From positions 299,380 through 363,379 of the forward strand of contig NW_006768834.1 in the NCBI RefSeq assembly GCF_000204055.1: a stretch of DNA of 64,000 nucleotides, given 5' to 3'. This DNA is from Melampsora larici-populina 98AG31 (lineage: Eukaryota > Basidiomycota > Pucciniomycetes > Pucciniales > Melampsoraceae). Position numbers and translations under genes: made by a program. Shown one piece after another: positions 12,466 through 24,000 of this stretch; the first letter of the stretch is position 1; each line of letters begins with the position of its first letter. The notes below the pieces were generated by a model that saw only the letters and a list, made by a program, of their open reading frames with translations, was not told where the DNA came from and searched no databases.

Positions 12466-12783
12466 TTAGGCTAGCACTATGTTGCTCATTCTGTATCCAG
12501 TGATCAACATGGTATTATGATATAGATTTTGCTGAATTGTCATCCAATTAATTGGCCCTAACCTTGAAGCTTGCCTTCTTAGGTAATATTTGAGCCAGCA
12601 TAGCCTCCAGAAGGCTTTGCAAATCAATCTGAGATGAGCCCTTCTTACAAGTGCGGCGCCCACCGCTCAATTCGGCTAGTTGTACATAAAGCTAACCTGG
12701 TTTTTGCTCTCGGGTCAGTCCAGTTTTTACTAAATGATATTCTCATTGAAATAGATTAAATACTCAACTTGCATTCTACACGT

Positions 12784-13826
12784 AGGCAAGTGATCAAGTC
12801 GGTTGAGGCGCTCGATCTAACCAAAAAGGCCGATTGCGAGAAGCTGTTGGATCTAGTTTGGTCAAAGTACTTTGATTCTTTGGCTCTAGAAGCAGCCCGT
12901 GCAAGTACTGACCATGCCCATTACAACTTGATGTTACGCATGCGGGACTTTGCTACGGTGGTTGAGGCGCATGATTCGACGCGCGCCGGCGATATTGGTC
13001 GGCTAATGGCTATATGGAAAAGATGGGCAATCATGGCGCAAGGCCTGCCTGGGATGTCGCATTATTTGCGTCATATTCCACGCATTGTGATGCTACTTGA
13101 AGAAGACTTACCTAAGCCACTGGCACATGCCATTAAACATTCACTCCTGTTACCATCCAACGAGCGAAAAGATCATTGGATGACTCTTGATGAATTCCTT
13201 GAGGTTCATATCTGCTGGCTAAAGCCTCATTATAATACCATGGTATGTGCCAATCAAACCTATCTCAGACCCTGGCTCACAAAACCAAAGATCCGATGCT
13301 CTCCAATTTTAGGGCCACGGAACGGACCTAGATCGCTTGACTAAGCGTCTCTCAAATAATATTGCTTTGGTGAGATAATCTAGAGTTTCATTGCGTAAAG
13401 TGTCAAGCATACTAATTCAAGTTACAAATTGGTTTTATCTTACTGTCATGTTTGAAGTTGAAAAAGCTGATGCAGCTAATAAAATCCAAAGCTGGACACA
13501 AGATTGTTTTCCAAAAAAATCTGAACACTATCACCCCAGCATCTATGGAATTGTTCCTTTCTTATGCAGACCAATCTTTGTCGAATAACGATGCCATCCG
13601 ATGTTCACCTCAGGTAACCAATGCGTGGCGTAAAGGCTTGTATAACATGGTTAAATCCATTCGGGTTGACAAAGACGCGGGTCGATCATCAAGATTTCGT
13701 TGGGGTGCGAAGGATGTGTTGTTGTCGTGGGTGAATGACAAGACCCCGGTTGTGTTGAAGTGTTCAATCGACTTGAACAAGTGCATTATAATGAACAGAA
13801 GAGTAAATACAAGTGTAATGTTATAA
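12784..13826 (+). pseudogene. DUF6589-type gene, C-terminal part
   Basis: After a possible acceptor at 12,783 the frame reads VIKSVEALDL, then LALEAARASTDHAHYNLMLR, a block with RAGDIGRLMAIWKRWAIMAQ, and ALAHAIKHSLLLP, typical of the C-terminal half of DUF6589 proteins. A second exon with TPASMELFLSYADQSL follows at about 13,455-13,826. It lies on the same strand as 6176-7198 and could be the rest of that gene. No catalytic motif is recognised. The convergent neighbour is the helicase relic on the minus strand. Confidence 0.55.
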
Positions 13827-13864
13827 GACACATTAGAAATGACATCATACGTGAAATTGAAGAA

Positions 13865-14363
13865 TGACATCATTTAATCACCCCAATGTAATCAAATCAA
13901 CAAGTACTTATAACTTCCATTGATTAATTCATCTTACTTCTCTTTTCCCCATCTTTGGGAAGAGAAGTAAGTAACATTTCACTTTTCAATAAATCTTCAA
14001 TCGAGTTAACTGTTGTCTTAATTTCAATTTCTATTTTTCTCATATAGATCTTTATCTCTTAGTTTTCTCCAGAGATCAGCTATCAAATAGTGATAGCTTA
14101 ACTAATCTATCTGAACCTTTGTATAGGTACAAAAATTGTTCTTTTCATCTCTTTCAATCTTACCTCTACGTTTCTAATCTTTGTTGTTGGTGTTATAGGT
14201 CAGAGTCATCCTTTATAAGTTTTGTCGGTGGTTGTGATCTAAGTGCTGAAGCGCACGCTTTCAGGTCAGAGTTATCCTTTATAAGTTTTGTCGGTGGTTG
14301 TGATCTAAGTGCTGAAGCGCACGCTTTCAGATCATTTGTACTAGTGATTCCAAGACATTCTTA
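13865..14363 (+). ncRNA. Hairpin-led multi-exon locus A (candidate ncRNA gene; simple form)
   Basis: Elements in order: TGACATCATT (13,865-13,874), CCCCAATG (13,881-13,888), TATA-like CTTATAA (13,907-13,913), hairpin (13,933-13,971) overlapping the donor GTAAGT (13,967), intron 1 (13,967-14,047, ends CATATAG), X (14,048-14,126), intron 2 (14,127-14,198, ends GTTATAG), unit Y twice (14,199-14,264 and 14,265-14,330, 66 nt each, one difference), and a tail with CAAGACATTCTTA (14,351-14,363). Boundaries were chosen by comparison with locus C at 55.1-55.9 kb, whose intron-less copy reveals the exons. X contains a stem (14,078-14,098) shared with locus C with one compensatory pair change. No conserved protein is seen, so a non-coding role is inferred. 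Confidence 0.55.
14199..14330 (+). repeat. Tandem 66-bp Y units (2 copies) in locus A
   Basis: Two adjacent 66-bp units differ at one base. Each starts GTCAGAG and ends TTTCAG, so each unit junction reads AG|GT and each unit could be treated by the splicing machinery as an intron or as an exon. Confidence 0.9.
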
Positions 14364-14438
14364 ATGAATGACACCCTAACATAATAGACATATTATGGCT
14401 ATCAGCATCATTAAACAAGTCCCGCGACCCAGGAAGGA

Positions 14439-16889
14439 TTAAAACGAATGAAATGGCAATACCTGATTTGTGACCCTAGTCTTTGCATGATCCGTCTGCA
14501 GTGTATCATCTGCCGCACGCTTATCATTCCTCTTTGGAATAGCTGGACACTGATCGGCCTTTAACATTTCAGCAAGCTCTTTCTTTTTGTCTTGGGCATC
14601 TTTTGCTTGCTGCCGTTGTGCAGCGGCTAAAGCTTGAGCCTCCACCGATTGTGGTATCTTCAGTCGTCCTTGAGATATGCACGCCTTTTTACGGCAAGCA
14701 ACAGCTTTAGCCATAAGTTCATCCGGTTGAAATTCTTCTTTCCACTGGCATAAAGCTTTGAATATGCTTTCAAATTGGCCGGGAATGGTCTCACTAACCA
14801 AAACTATGGCCAAATCGCTAGGTTTAGTGATTACATCTATATTCTTTGCCACGTCCCACGCTAAATCGTTTCCAAAATAATCTGGCGGCCCGAGGTCTGA
14901 ACACTCAGTGAAAACGGAGAGGAAGCACTCTTTGAAACCTTCTTCCAAACGCTGCACTAGTGTTTTCAGCAACGGAACCTGAAAGATAGTGTCGTCTTTT
15001 CCACACGCAAATGCAAATGGTCTTTGTTCGACCGCAGGAGGAGGAGGGGGATTGGGAAGCGAGTTGAAGAGTTGGTTGAGTTCGGCCGCGCTCATTGCAA
15101 GAGCCGTGTCAATGTTGTCACTGGTGAGTGCACACTGAGCCTTCCAAAGTGCTTTGGCTTCTTCTGGTTGGCAGTTTGAGCAATCACAGGCTGACATGTT
15201 TTGTTTGCTCTGTCGATGAACCTCTGCAATGACATTCGCGTCTTTCGCATCCAGGGGAATATAGCCATTACTAACAACACACGTCAGTTTAATTAGATAA
15301 CCATGTGATAGCGAAATAAACACTCACTTGAGATCAACAGCCAGGGAAACTCGCAGGCACACGGGGGTAATAGCCAGTGCATCCATGCGGTCATCATCAG
15401 TCTGGATGGTGGGTGTGAGAAAGTCGCCAATAAGATTTTTCCCATTGGTTTGCTTATGTTCAACCAAAAGTATTCCTAGACCTCGACGCCCATCCCGTCC
15501 ACAATCTGCCGGACATTTGGATGACATTACAAGGATCCTGTTGTCCCACAATTACAACCCTCCGGACACGCTTCCAGTTCTGCCCCAAGCCAAGTGCTAA
15601 AGTGCAGCATATCACTGCTAGAATGCCTGCGACGTAAGCTGCAACCGCATCGAGTTTAGCCTTGGGGCCGGTGGTGGCGTGGTACCGGCGTGCAAAATCA
15701 GATCGACCATTCCCAGCTTCTTTAGGAGTTCCGCGTGAGGCATTGATAGTTTGCAAGTAATCAAATGTTGCGTTTTGAGTCCCGGAATACAAAAGGGTTG
15801 GTGGAATTGACTTTGTTGGGATTCAAGAGTGATGTGCAAATAAACTGCGCAAAGAGGCTTTGAGCGGACGTTTGAAATCCCTTCTAAGTAGCCGAAGTTC
15901 AGGTTGAACAAGCTCGGCACGGTGGAATCAAACGTCACGGGAGTCTAGTTTGAGATTGGCAACGATGGCTTGGATTGCCTGCGGTGTGCATGTAGCCGAC
16001 ATCAAAAGCAGTGGAACCTTGGTTGATGACAAAAACCGACGGGCGAGATCGCCATAAGAAGGCCGGGAGACGCCTGCATCCTGGACACGAGTATGGCTGG
16101 CTAGATGTTTTGCATGACCACTCGCGACAAGTCCCCATGTGTATACCATATGTGCATTGTCCACCACGTTCAGGATTAACCGATTCTGAATACCACAATC
16201 GCGCCACATTCGGTCAAAGGCCTCGCTAGTCAAGGCGACCTCTGGACTCTGTGCAGTATCCAACCAGTAAGATAAATTTGACATCAGTCTCAGTTATTTG
16301 GATATTACACATGTCTGTGACAATGGTGACCCAAGGAGATGCGTACCACATAAACAAATACATATTTCCCCGCCAGTATTGAATCACAGGTTTCTTGCGT
16401 GCAATTGGGGCCCGTTAGATTCACGGTGTTCAGCTCAACCATCTCTTTTTTGCTGACCTGTGCGGGCCAAGTTGATCAAGCTCCAGCCACTAAATTTAAA
16501 CCACCTAAAATTGTGCACCTCAAAAGGACACTTGCCTGATCGTCCCCAAGCGCGTCCAAGGGATTGATACACAGTACAAGTGGTGAAAAGCTTATATCGT
16601 GGGCTTTGTAAAACAGCTCAGGTACTCGGCTTTTCCCAAAACCAGTTCCGGCTAGTAAAAAGACTGTGCGTCCGTTAAGAAGGTCCACCGTAGCCTGGCG
16701 CTGCTCGGTGCGAGCATCGTATCCGAATTTATTTTGAAATACTTCACCAGCGGCGTCATTTTGTTTTTCTTCGGTAGTGTCAACAAACTGTGGTAGCAGC
16801 TTTCCCCGGGCTGAGCCTTTTTTCGGGGTGGATGGTGGATCTTGCTGAGATAATACGTTGCTGGCTGAGGACTTACTCGAAGTAAGCAT
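14439..16889 (-). pseudogene. RecQ-like superfamily 2 helicase, frameshifted
   Basis: This minus-strand multi-exon gene encodes an SF2 DNA helicase. Visible motifs in order: AGTGFGKSR (Walker A, about 16,640), NPLDALGDDQ (Ia), LILNVVDNAHMVY (motif II, DNAH in place of DEAH), LLLMSATCTPQ (III), ARRYHATTG, ALGLGQNWKRV and QMSGR + CGRDGRRGLG (VI), followed by a charged C-terminal tail. Exon 1 ends at DDQ with a GC donor (GCAAGT) and resumes after CCGCACAG. Motif VI is split between two frames: one extra T near 15,509 separates GGC AGA from TGT GGA CGG. The protein is thus interrupted in its arginine-finger motif. Similar helicase genes sit in dispersed, transposon-like contexts in basidiomycetes. 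Exon limits are approximate. Confidence 0.75.
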
Positions 16890-17377
16890 GATTCGAGAAT
16901 GATCGGCACGATGAAGGTTGGTGGCACCACAAGGATGAAACTTGGGATTGGATTTTGCTAAGTTTGATATCTACAAGGGAACACGAAACAGCTGTTTGTC
17001 TAAAACTAATTGGTGGTTTAGTACTCAAGTTCTGGGTTTTGTCTACAAATTGTAGATTTTGGTCGCCGCAGTCGTGTTTGGCCCTGTGTTTGGCCCCAAA
17101 CACCTTTTTGTGGATAAGTTTCCAAAAAATTGAGATATTGAGAGGCCGAGAGCGGCAAAATCCTTGTGAGGACAGTGCGTTTGACTTTTGTTATAATACC
17201 AAAGACACTTGATTAGTGGGATAATCAAGGAAGGGAGATCTTAGAAATTCTTGAAATGCCCCGTCCGATTCCAAGCCAACTTTTCGACTTTAGGTGTAAG
17301 TCCCTCTCTGGAGTTGGTGGTTAGGTCCAGACCGGGACTTAGTTAAGTTTGTTCGAATCTTGTCTTGTTCACTTATG
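16890..17377. other. Upstream region of the helicase relic, no gene seen
   Basis: No supported gene is present. It probably includes the helicase promoter. Confidence 0.4.
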
Positions 17378-17870
17378 GTACTCAAAACCACTAGGTTCAA
17401 GCCACCTTTTTCAAAAAATGTGAAAAACATACAGCCATTCCGATATTGCTTGTCGCACCCTTTTGAAAAGAAAAAGTTTGTGAGCTCGAAACCTAAGTTT
17501 TAACTGGTTAAAACCTGAAGTTTGGCTGTATTGCCTTGAATTACAGCTGAGTTTGAAGTTTTATCGAGTAAAAACTTAGGTTTCAACTTTTTCTTTTTCA
17601 AAACGGAGCAACAAGCAACCCTGGGCCAGCAGCGCACATGTTGCGTGCTGCGCTGCTGGCGCGTTGCGGTTTTTACGCCAAGCACCGCACCGCAGCTTGC
17701 GCCCTGTTGTTGCGGCCGCCGCCGCGGCGCGACAGGTCCCTGGATTTTTATATTTTTTTCTGACCGCAACAATTGCGGCTGCGTTGCGCTCTCGGCCCGC
17801 AGGCTGCGGGTGTTGCGGGTCGGTTTTTACTCTGTAGGCCATTCGCCCAAAGAGGCAAATACTTCACCTC
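17378..17870. repeat. GC-rich CGCAAC/GTTGCG repeat block, left copy
   Basis: The block contains GGTACTCAAAACCACTAGGT, then CAGCCATTCCGATATTGCTT, an inserted hairpin (17,461-17,604), and a CpG-rich part beginning CCCTGGGCCAGCAGCGC and dense in TTGCG/CGCAA words. The same three anchor words occur in inverted orientation at about 25,021 to 24,640. The two blocks are therefore copies of one repeat, perhaps ends of DNA transposons. Local GC content is far above the surrounding AT-rich DNA. Confidence 0.6.
17461..17604. mobile_element. Small foldback/MITE-like hairpin insertion
   Basis: Two arms of roughly 45-50 bp are inverted copies of each other. The left arm starts TTTTGAAAAGAAAAAGTTTG and the right arm ends CTTTTTCTTTTTCAAAAC; both contain CCTAAGTTTT/AAAACTTAGG. 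The hairpin interrupts the GC-rich repeat between ...GTCGCACCC and AGCAACCCTGGG. It has no coding capacity. Confidence 0.65.
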
Positions 17871-18099
17871 GTTTCATGCTATACCCACCAATCCAAGGAC
17901 CAACCAAGTCTGGCTCGCAGCGCAGACAGCAGCGCGGAGCGCTGCGAGGCGCTGCGCCCAGCGCTATCGCCTCCATACTCGGGACCCGCAGGCTCCGGGT
18001 AGCTACGCTGTGCGCTGCCATTTTGGCCCCTGGATTTTTACCGCCACGCTTTCCGCCACTAAATCAGCCACCATATGGGTCACGCTACTTTTGATCTTT

Positions 18100-20030
18100 G
18101 ATCAAAGGTACAAATCTCAGCCACGATTCCAATGGCACCTTTCGGATTCAATCAGCAGCAATCAGCCTCAAGTCCAATATTACCTCAAGCCATCATTGTA
18201 ATTCACTTTATACAATCAGATTCACAGATTCAAGACCTTGGGGTACAGTCATGATATGTAAGTCAAATCATCAAAGAATATGACGGAAAAATGATATTTT
18301 TTAAAGCATGAACCTACATTCAAAACAATACACTTCTTAAAAGTGGAGGTGAACTTGGTCAATCAATTCCACTCTGGTATGAAACTCTAACTAAAAAATC
18401 TTGTTTTTTCAGCTAAGAAATTCATTTGAGATGTAAGAATCTAATTTCTAATCTACTGATCAAAGCCTTCATGGCCCATGCAATGATCAATTGAGCTCAA
18501 ATATATAAGTGCTTAGTGATGAATTCGAGAAATCTGCTGTGATATCGGACATGAGATTTTTGGTAGAAGAGAATTGTTGGAAACTCAAATCTGAGTGATT
18601 CGTCCTCGTTTTCTATTCACCATGATTCTTCATGACCCTTTAACTTTGATGCCGGTTTTCCAAAAGATCTCGTTTTACACCCACCACCGACCTCTCCGCT
18701 TACTGCTTTGTTGTTTCAGATCGGTGTGACATTGATTGGGCTCGGATGTGCGAGGAATCAGTCACACACGACTTCAAGATCACTCTGAATGAATTGATTC
18801 AAGATAGAAAGATGTGGTAATCAAGAGGTTCTTGAAAATTTATGACCAAGAAGCTATGCCCTCAGTATTGATCATGATGAACATTAATCTCTTATGTTTA
18901 CATAAAGTCTTGTATCATTCCTCGTGAATTGACTGGTACATGATATCACTTCAAGATTTAGACCAATTTGTGTGAGAAAGAAGAATTCATATTCACATTG
19001 TAAGTTTATTATCAACCATCAATCTTTTGAAAACTGGAATCTAAACGCGTAATCGTATCACAGAGAGCAATCAGGGTCCATCAATACGTTTCTGGAATCC
19101 CGATCAGAAATTGGGGAGAGATGCGGTATCAGTCTTTCTCTGAGACTACCTGAGAGAAGCAGTGAGACATACAGGTATAGTTCAATCCCGGTCTGTGTGG
19201 CGCGTTTTTTTTCGCATGGCGCTTCCTTCTCTTTATAAGCCTTCCACCAACTACAGAACATCTAGACATCCATTGGTCAATTTCATTGGTCAAAAATAAT
19301 ACATACAAAAGACAATCGAGTTGATAAAATGCAAAATGAGATGTCTTGAAAAGCAGAAGTTGGAAGCATTTTAGGTTGGTTGAAAAGAAGTGATATCGAG
19401 TCCTTTTCGTGAAGATTATACATACAAAGAGACAGTTTGAAAAGATGGCGACTGAGTCGTTTTTGAAGAAATCAAGACAACGCAACAGATAGAAACCTCT
19501 TACATCAAAGTATCTCGCTCCGATGACAATGCATTGTTTTTCTTGTATCGGTTTTGCTTGCTACTTTCATTCAAAGTAGCTTGTTCCAATAACATTTTGT
19601 TGTTTTGTAAGTTGCTTCATTATCAATACTTTGATATGTAAGTGGTTGTAGCGATAGAACCCCCTTGACAATGTTTCAGGGGGATTGGAGTGAGTCTGAA
19701 GGTATAGATATAAGGTGCACATGGATGACTCGACAAAGGTTCTTGATTCTTGATGAGGTTATCGAAGTGTTAACAGCTTCTTTGAAGTCTTAATGATGAA
19801 TTTGTTCAAGTCTTCATACATATGTACCAGTTGCCACCAGCCTGTACAGACAGTGTACAAAAAGCCACCATCCGGTTTACTTTTTTGTTTGTCTCAGGAT
19901 AGTCTCAGAGCGAGTTAGTCTCAGAAAAAGACTGATACGGTTACGCTCCCAGAAATTGAGGTGTCTAAGATTTGAAGAGTAAAATATGTTAATATTTAAG
20001 ATCTAACACAATCATGTTTCTATGAACACT
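18100..20030. other. Non-coding interior of the inverted-repeat segment
   Basis: AT-rich DNA without a supported gene. At about 19,503-19,610 a degenerate duplication (CAAAGTATCTCGCTCC... and CAAAGTAGCTTGTTCC...) is visible. Confidence 0.35.
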
Positions 20031-20038
20031 TACAGGTT

Positions 20039-20447
20039 CTAAATGTCATTTCCCACAATCTTGACCCAGTCGAAGCAGATCTTACAATCAGCTTCAGTAT
20101 GTTCACAACAAGGAATATCATCATCTGGATCCCAAGGGTCACCCAAAGGAAAAAGAGTGTATGCGAAAAGATTAAACGATGGTCTATCCTATAAGAAATC
20201 GAATATAATCATATTAGTCAATTTTTTTCTCGATTTGATCTTCAATTTGATGGATTTCTAGCTGTTTTTAGCTTACATCTGCATCAATATCTGGTTCATC
20301 ACCCGTAGCTTCCAAAAGCGCCGCTAGTTCTTTCTCGATCGAGACGGTATCACATAATCTGTGATCGACACAACAACGATGGCAGACCTCTTGACCGTGT
20401 TCGGCACAGAATATGAAACTGTTTGCCATAATATCTCCATGAGTCAT
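20039..20447 (-). CDS. Small Cys/His-rich protein (106 aa, two exons)
   Basis: Exon 1 runs from ATG 20,447 to 20,277 (57 codons) and ends before a GTAAGC donor. Exon 2 runs from 20,188 (after CTTATAG) to the TAG at 20,039-20,041. Phase is kept. The protein has FCAEHGQEVCHRCCVDHRLC near its N-terminus, a Cys/His cluster suited to metal binding. An acidic linker follows, then an aromatic segment FNLFAYTLFPLG, DPWDPDDD and a second Cys/His cluster CCEHTEADCKICFDW. An alternative start is Met 7. It resembles small MYND-like or similar zinc-binding fungal proteins, but I do not recognise the family. It is the only intact-looking coding unit in the inverted-repeat segment. Confidence 0.65.
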
Positions 20448-21076
20448 TTTTGTGAAGATGAGTTCAATGAATTGGTTGGATGAAAGATGATGATGATGAG
20501 ATGGATTTGATAAAAAAATGAATTCGTTTACCAGCTTATTGATTATATTTACAATCGCAATGCCTTTATCACATTTTTTCTTTATTACTTTGTGAAGAAT
20601 TTTTTTGTGTCACTTTTTAGCCTGCAGCGCTGGGAAGCGCTGCGCCAAAGAGCTGCGCTTCCCGCCGCTCATTTGTCCCAAAAAAAAAATTGCGCCTCCC
20701 TTATCGCCTCTGGGTTTGGCCGAGTGCGACTTGAGCTACGCTGCTCAAAAAACACTTAGTAGCGCTGGGTAGCGCTGCGAGCCACACTTGGACCAACCAT
20801 TGACTAATCCGACCTAGCAAGTCGTGATGCAGGGGTTTGAACGAGACAGGACCCACGCTGGGAACGAGTGGAACTTGAAGGAGATATATAAGGATAGGGT
20901 GAGTTTTCCTTTCTGCCCTTCCGATTCTCTTCTTCACCCTTTGAATCCAATCAATCGAATCGTTCTTCTGATCATATTCCTTCTTCATTTCCTAGTTACA
21001 TACTATCCGCATCTTCTTATCACGCTTTCCTCGTATCCCATACCCATCTATCTTACTACCTTTACACAAACATACC

Positions 21077-24000
21077 ATGTCTTCCATCGGATCAGAGACC
21101 CCTCGCTTGGTCCGCTCCAGAAAGCAGGTTAACCACTCAGGAATGATTAGATCAACACCTGATTCCCGCCGACGTATGAGCAATGACCTCGAACAACCAG
21201 CGATATCAAAAAGAAAGCGCAGAGACCCCAACGATACCGAGGCCAAATCGGATAACTCAGTTGTATTTCAGCCCGCCAGAAAGAAGCATCAGTCGATGTC
21301 TGACTCAGACGATACCCTAAATTCCAGCGTTCAGCCCACCAGAAAGAAGAAGAAATCATCTTCCCAGTCTCAGCAACCTCGCAAGAAAAAAAAAGTAGAC
21401 CAGGTGTCCGTACCAGCTGATGTAAGTTCTCTCTTTCTCCCAGTTAGTAATTTGATTGCTGACTATTTAATCTTGTAGAATATCTCCTCAAACGTCACCA
21501 AGGAGATGCTAAAGGACGATTCTGACGTCGAGATAACTGCGGTAATCAAGCGACCACCACGCAAGTGCAAGGTAGACAACGGTGATCTAACGAAATTGCG
21601 GGCATACTTTAAACCTCCAAAGCACGAACCAGACGATGTGAGTAATAATATGTTCAATTTGATTCATCCCTCCCCTTCAATTTTGATTGCTCTCTTTCTT
21701 ATCTTCCTGTCTCACTCCTTTCCTTTTCGCATTTGCGCCATAGGACCAATCAGAGCCTCCCTTGTCTTACGCGTGCCGGTTCTGCTCTAAAGACGAAAAG
21801 GACCCAGTGCGCGTCAGCTATAGCAATATGACTGACGCACTACGGGTTCATCGTGACGGATCTACTCAAATCGGTCAAAACGATAAGGGCTGCCCTGGCC
21901 GAGTCGAAGCTCAAAAGGATCCATCATTGGGTGTGCCTCCTTCGATTGCGGAACGACGCGCGGCCAAGATCAACAAGGGCAATGCAACCCTCAATGGGTT
22001 TGTTGTCACTACCCCCGGGCACAAGTTCAACAACCTCACTTTTAACCAGATGGCTTGTACCTGGATTATCAGGCAAGCGCTCCCTTGGACTCGAGTCAAG
22101 GATCCAATCCTCCGTGCCATGGTTGGCTACCTTCGCCGTGAGGCCAAGCTGTATGGCCGTAAATGGGTGGCCACGGAAGCGAAGAATATCAATTCATCTT
22201 TGAAAACTAACGTCTACAAAGAACTCAAGGTAAGAGTCTTTTTCTATGGATTCATTGTGTTATCTATTTAGACAATCGAAACTGATCTTCATCTTCCTTC
22301 CAGCAACTGACCTCACGTTTTAACTTAGTCCACGATGGCTGGACTAGTAAGGGAAACCGGCATGGTTTCATTGGAGCTTCGGTAACGTATGTGGATTCGA
22401 AGTGGACCTATCACGTCCGGCACTTGACACTCAAGGTTGTAGCTTGGCACCATCATGGGCCTTGGCTAGCGGAACCAATTGTTAACTTATTGGTAAAGCA
22501 TGATATCTTCCAAAAGATAAGTTATAGATAAATTGTTTTCATTTTCAATCTATCTGACAAATTATACTGACACTGAGTATGCTTTTAATATGTCTCACAT
22601 TCTCTGCCAAACCACAGATTCGGGATCAAACAACAAGACGATGGCATCTGAAATGCATCGTCAGTTTTCATTGAAGCCAGTTAAAGAAGGTATAAAATGT
22701 GCGTGGGACCCAAGTTCCATGCATATTTTTTGTTTCTGTCATAAGCTCGCTTTGATCGTGAACGCCGGTCTAGCCGAACTCGGGATCAAGGCTCCACCTC
22801 CGGCCAAAGTCAAATCAGCAGCCAGAGGACGGTTTCCAAGCAATATAGGCACCATCGAGGAAGAAGATGAAGACACCACTGACGAGTTACAACCTGCACA
22901 TGATGTTGACGATCTTGAGGACACCATACCACCCAGCGCAACTTTAACTGGCGAGGTTCCTCCAGAACTCAATGACAAGAACGAGTGGGACGCTGCTGAC
23001 GCCGAAGATGAAGTCACCCCCGGTGTTGATTTGGAAGACGAAATTGCACCCACTCATCGCCGAGAAGCAAACCATGTGGACTTTGTATTGCGCAAGGTAT
23101 GGTATATTACAACACTTATCTATAGGTATATGATGTTTTCACTGAACTCGACTGGTTTCTCTTCTACCTACATTCAGGCTGACTTTATTGTACAACGTAT
23201 TACTCGGTCATCTGCTTGGCGTAAGGAGTTTGAGTGAGTAAGTGAGAAAAAGCAATTCACTGGCTCACTCATTGCTGGATACGGGATTCGGTGGAATATT
23301 AAGTACGAGAGCCGACACAAAGCTTGGTTGGCAAGATCTGTAAGATAACATGTTTCCTCATTCATAGTACCGAAACTAACACACGTTATTAAACCTTCGT
23401 TTACCCAGGTAATTGATCAAATTTGCAAAGAGGACATAGACCGGGTTCTTGCTGTTGGCCGACAACCTTGAAAGAACGGCAAACCATACGGCTACTTCCA
23501 TCAACTCAAAGTCACGGCGGCTGAGTGGGATCAGGTGCGACGTATCAATATCGAACTCGAGGTAAGAATCTATCTTAGAATATATCTTTTACATTTTTCG
23601 ATTATGTATTTCACTGACAAATATGGCCACCAGATATTCCTTTCAACCACCAAGAGGATGGAAGGTGATGGACCTACCGGGTGTATGGTCATTCCGGAAT
23701 ACGTCGAACTTCGACATCATTTACAAGGGAAGATTGATAAGTTGCCTAATTCTGATGCCGTCTATCCCATGCTAGCCAAGATGCTCCAGAAAACTCAAGA
23801 GTATCTCAATGAAGCTCTTGGCTGCGAAACTCTAGTAATGGCGACTGTACTTCACCCGCTGTTCTGTCTCAAGTTTTTCCATAAATGGTTTGATGGAAAG
23901 ACTGGCGCTATTCCCATGAAGGCAGAAGCAACTCTACAACGCTTATATTCCAAATATGATCTGGCTTTCCCTCAACCTTCAAGTTCCAACAAAGAAACCA

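Larger units (their letters stand above)
17904..20791. mobile_element. 2.9-kb segment with inverted ends and ACCAA flanks
   Basis: The left end is CCAAGTCTGGCTCGCAGCGC. The right end read inward is CCAAGTGTGGCTCGCAGCGC, with one mismatch in 20. Both continue into AGCGCTGCG-rich DNA. ACCAA flanks each side (17,899-17,903 and 20,792-20,796), a possible 5-bp target duplication. The interior has no recognisable transposase but carries the small Cys-rich gene at 20,039-20,447. This may be a non-autonomous transposon that captured or surrounds a gene. The ends are seen directly; mobility is inferred. Confidence 0.55.

Noticed and set aside
14119..14364. 81-aa frame with two copies of a 22-residue unit
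   Set aside because: Y happens to be 66 nt, so the tandem copies stay in frame; homologous units in locus C (69 nt) and the 79-nt units in locus B do not encode a similar peptide.
17773..18201. 142-aa plus-strand frame in GC-rich DNA
   Set aside because: Composition-driven frame in CpG-rich repeat; Ala/Arg-rich without domains and overlapping frames on both strands.
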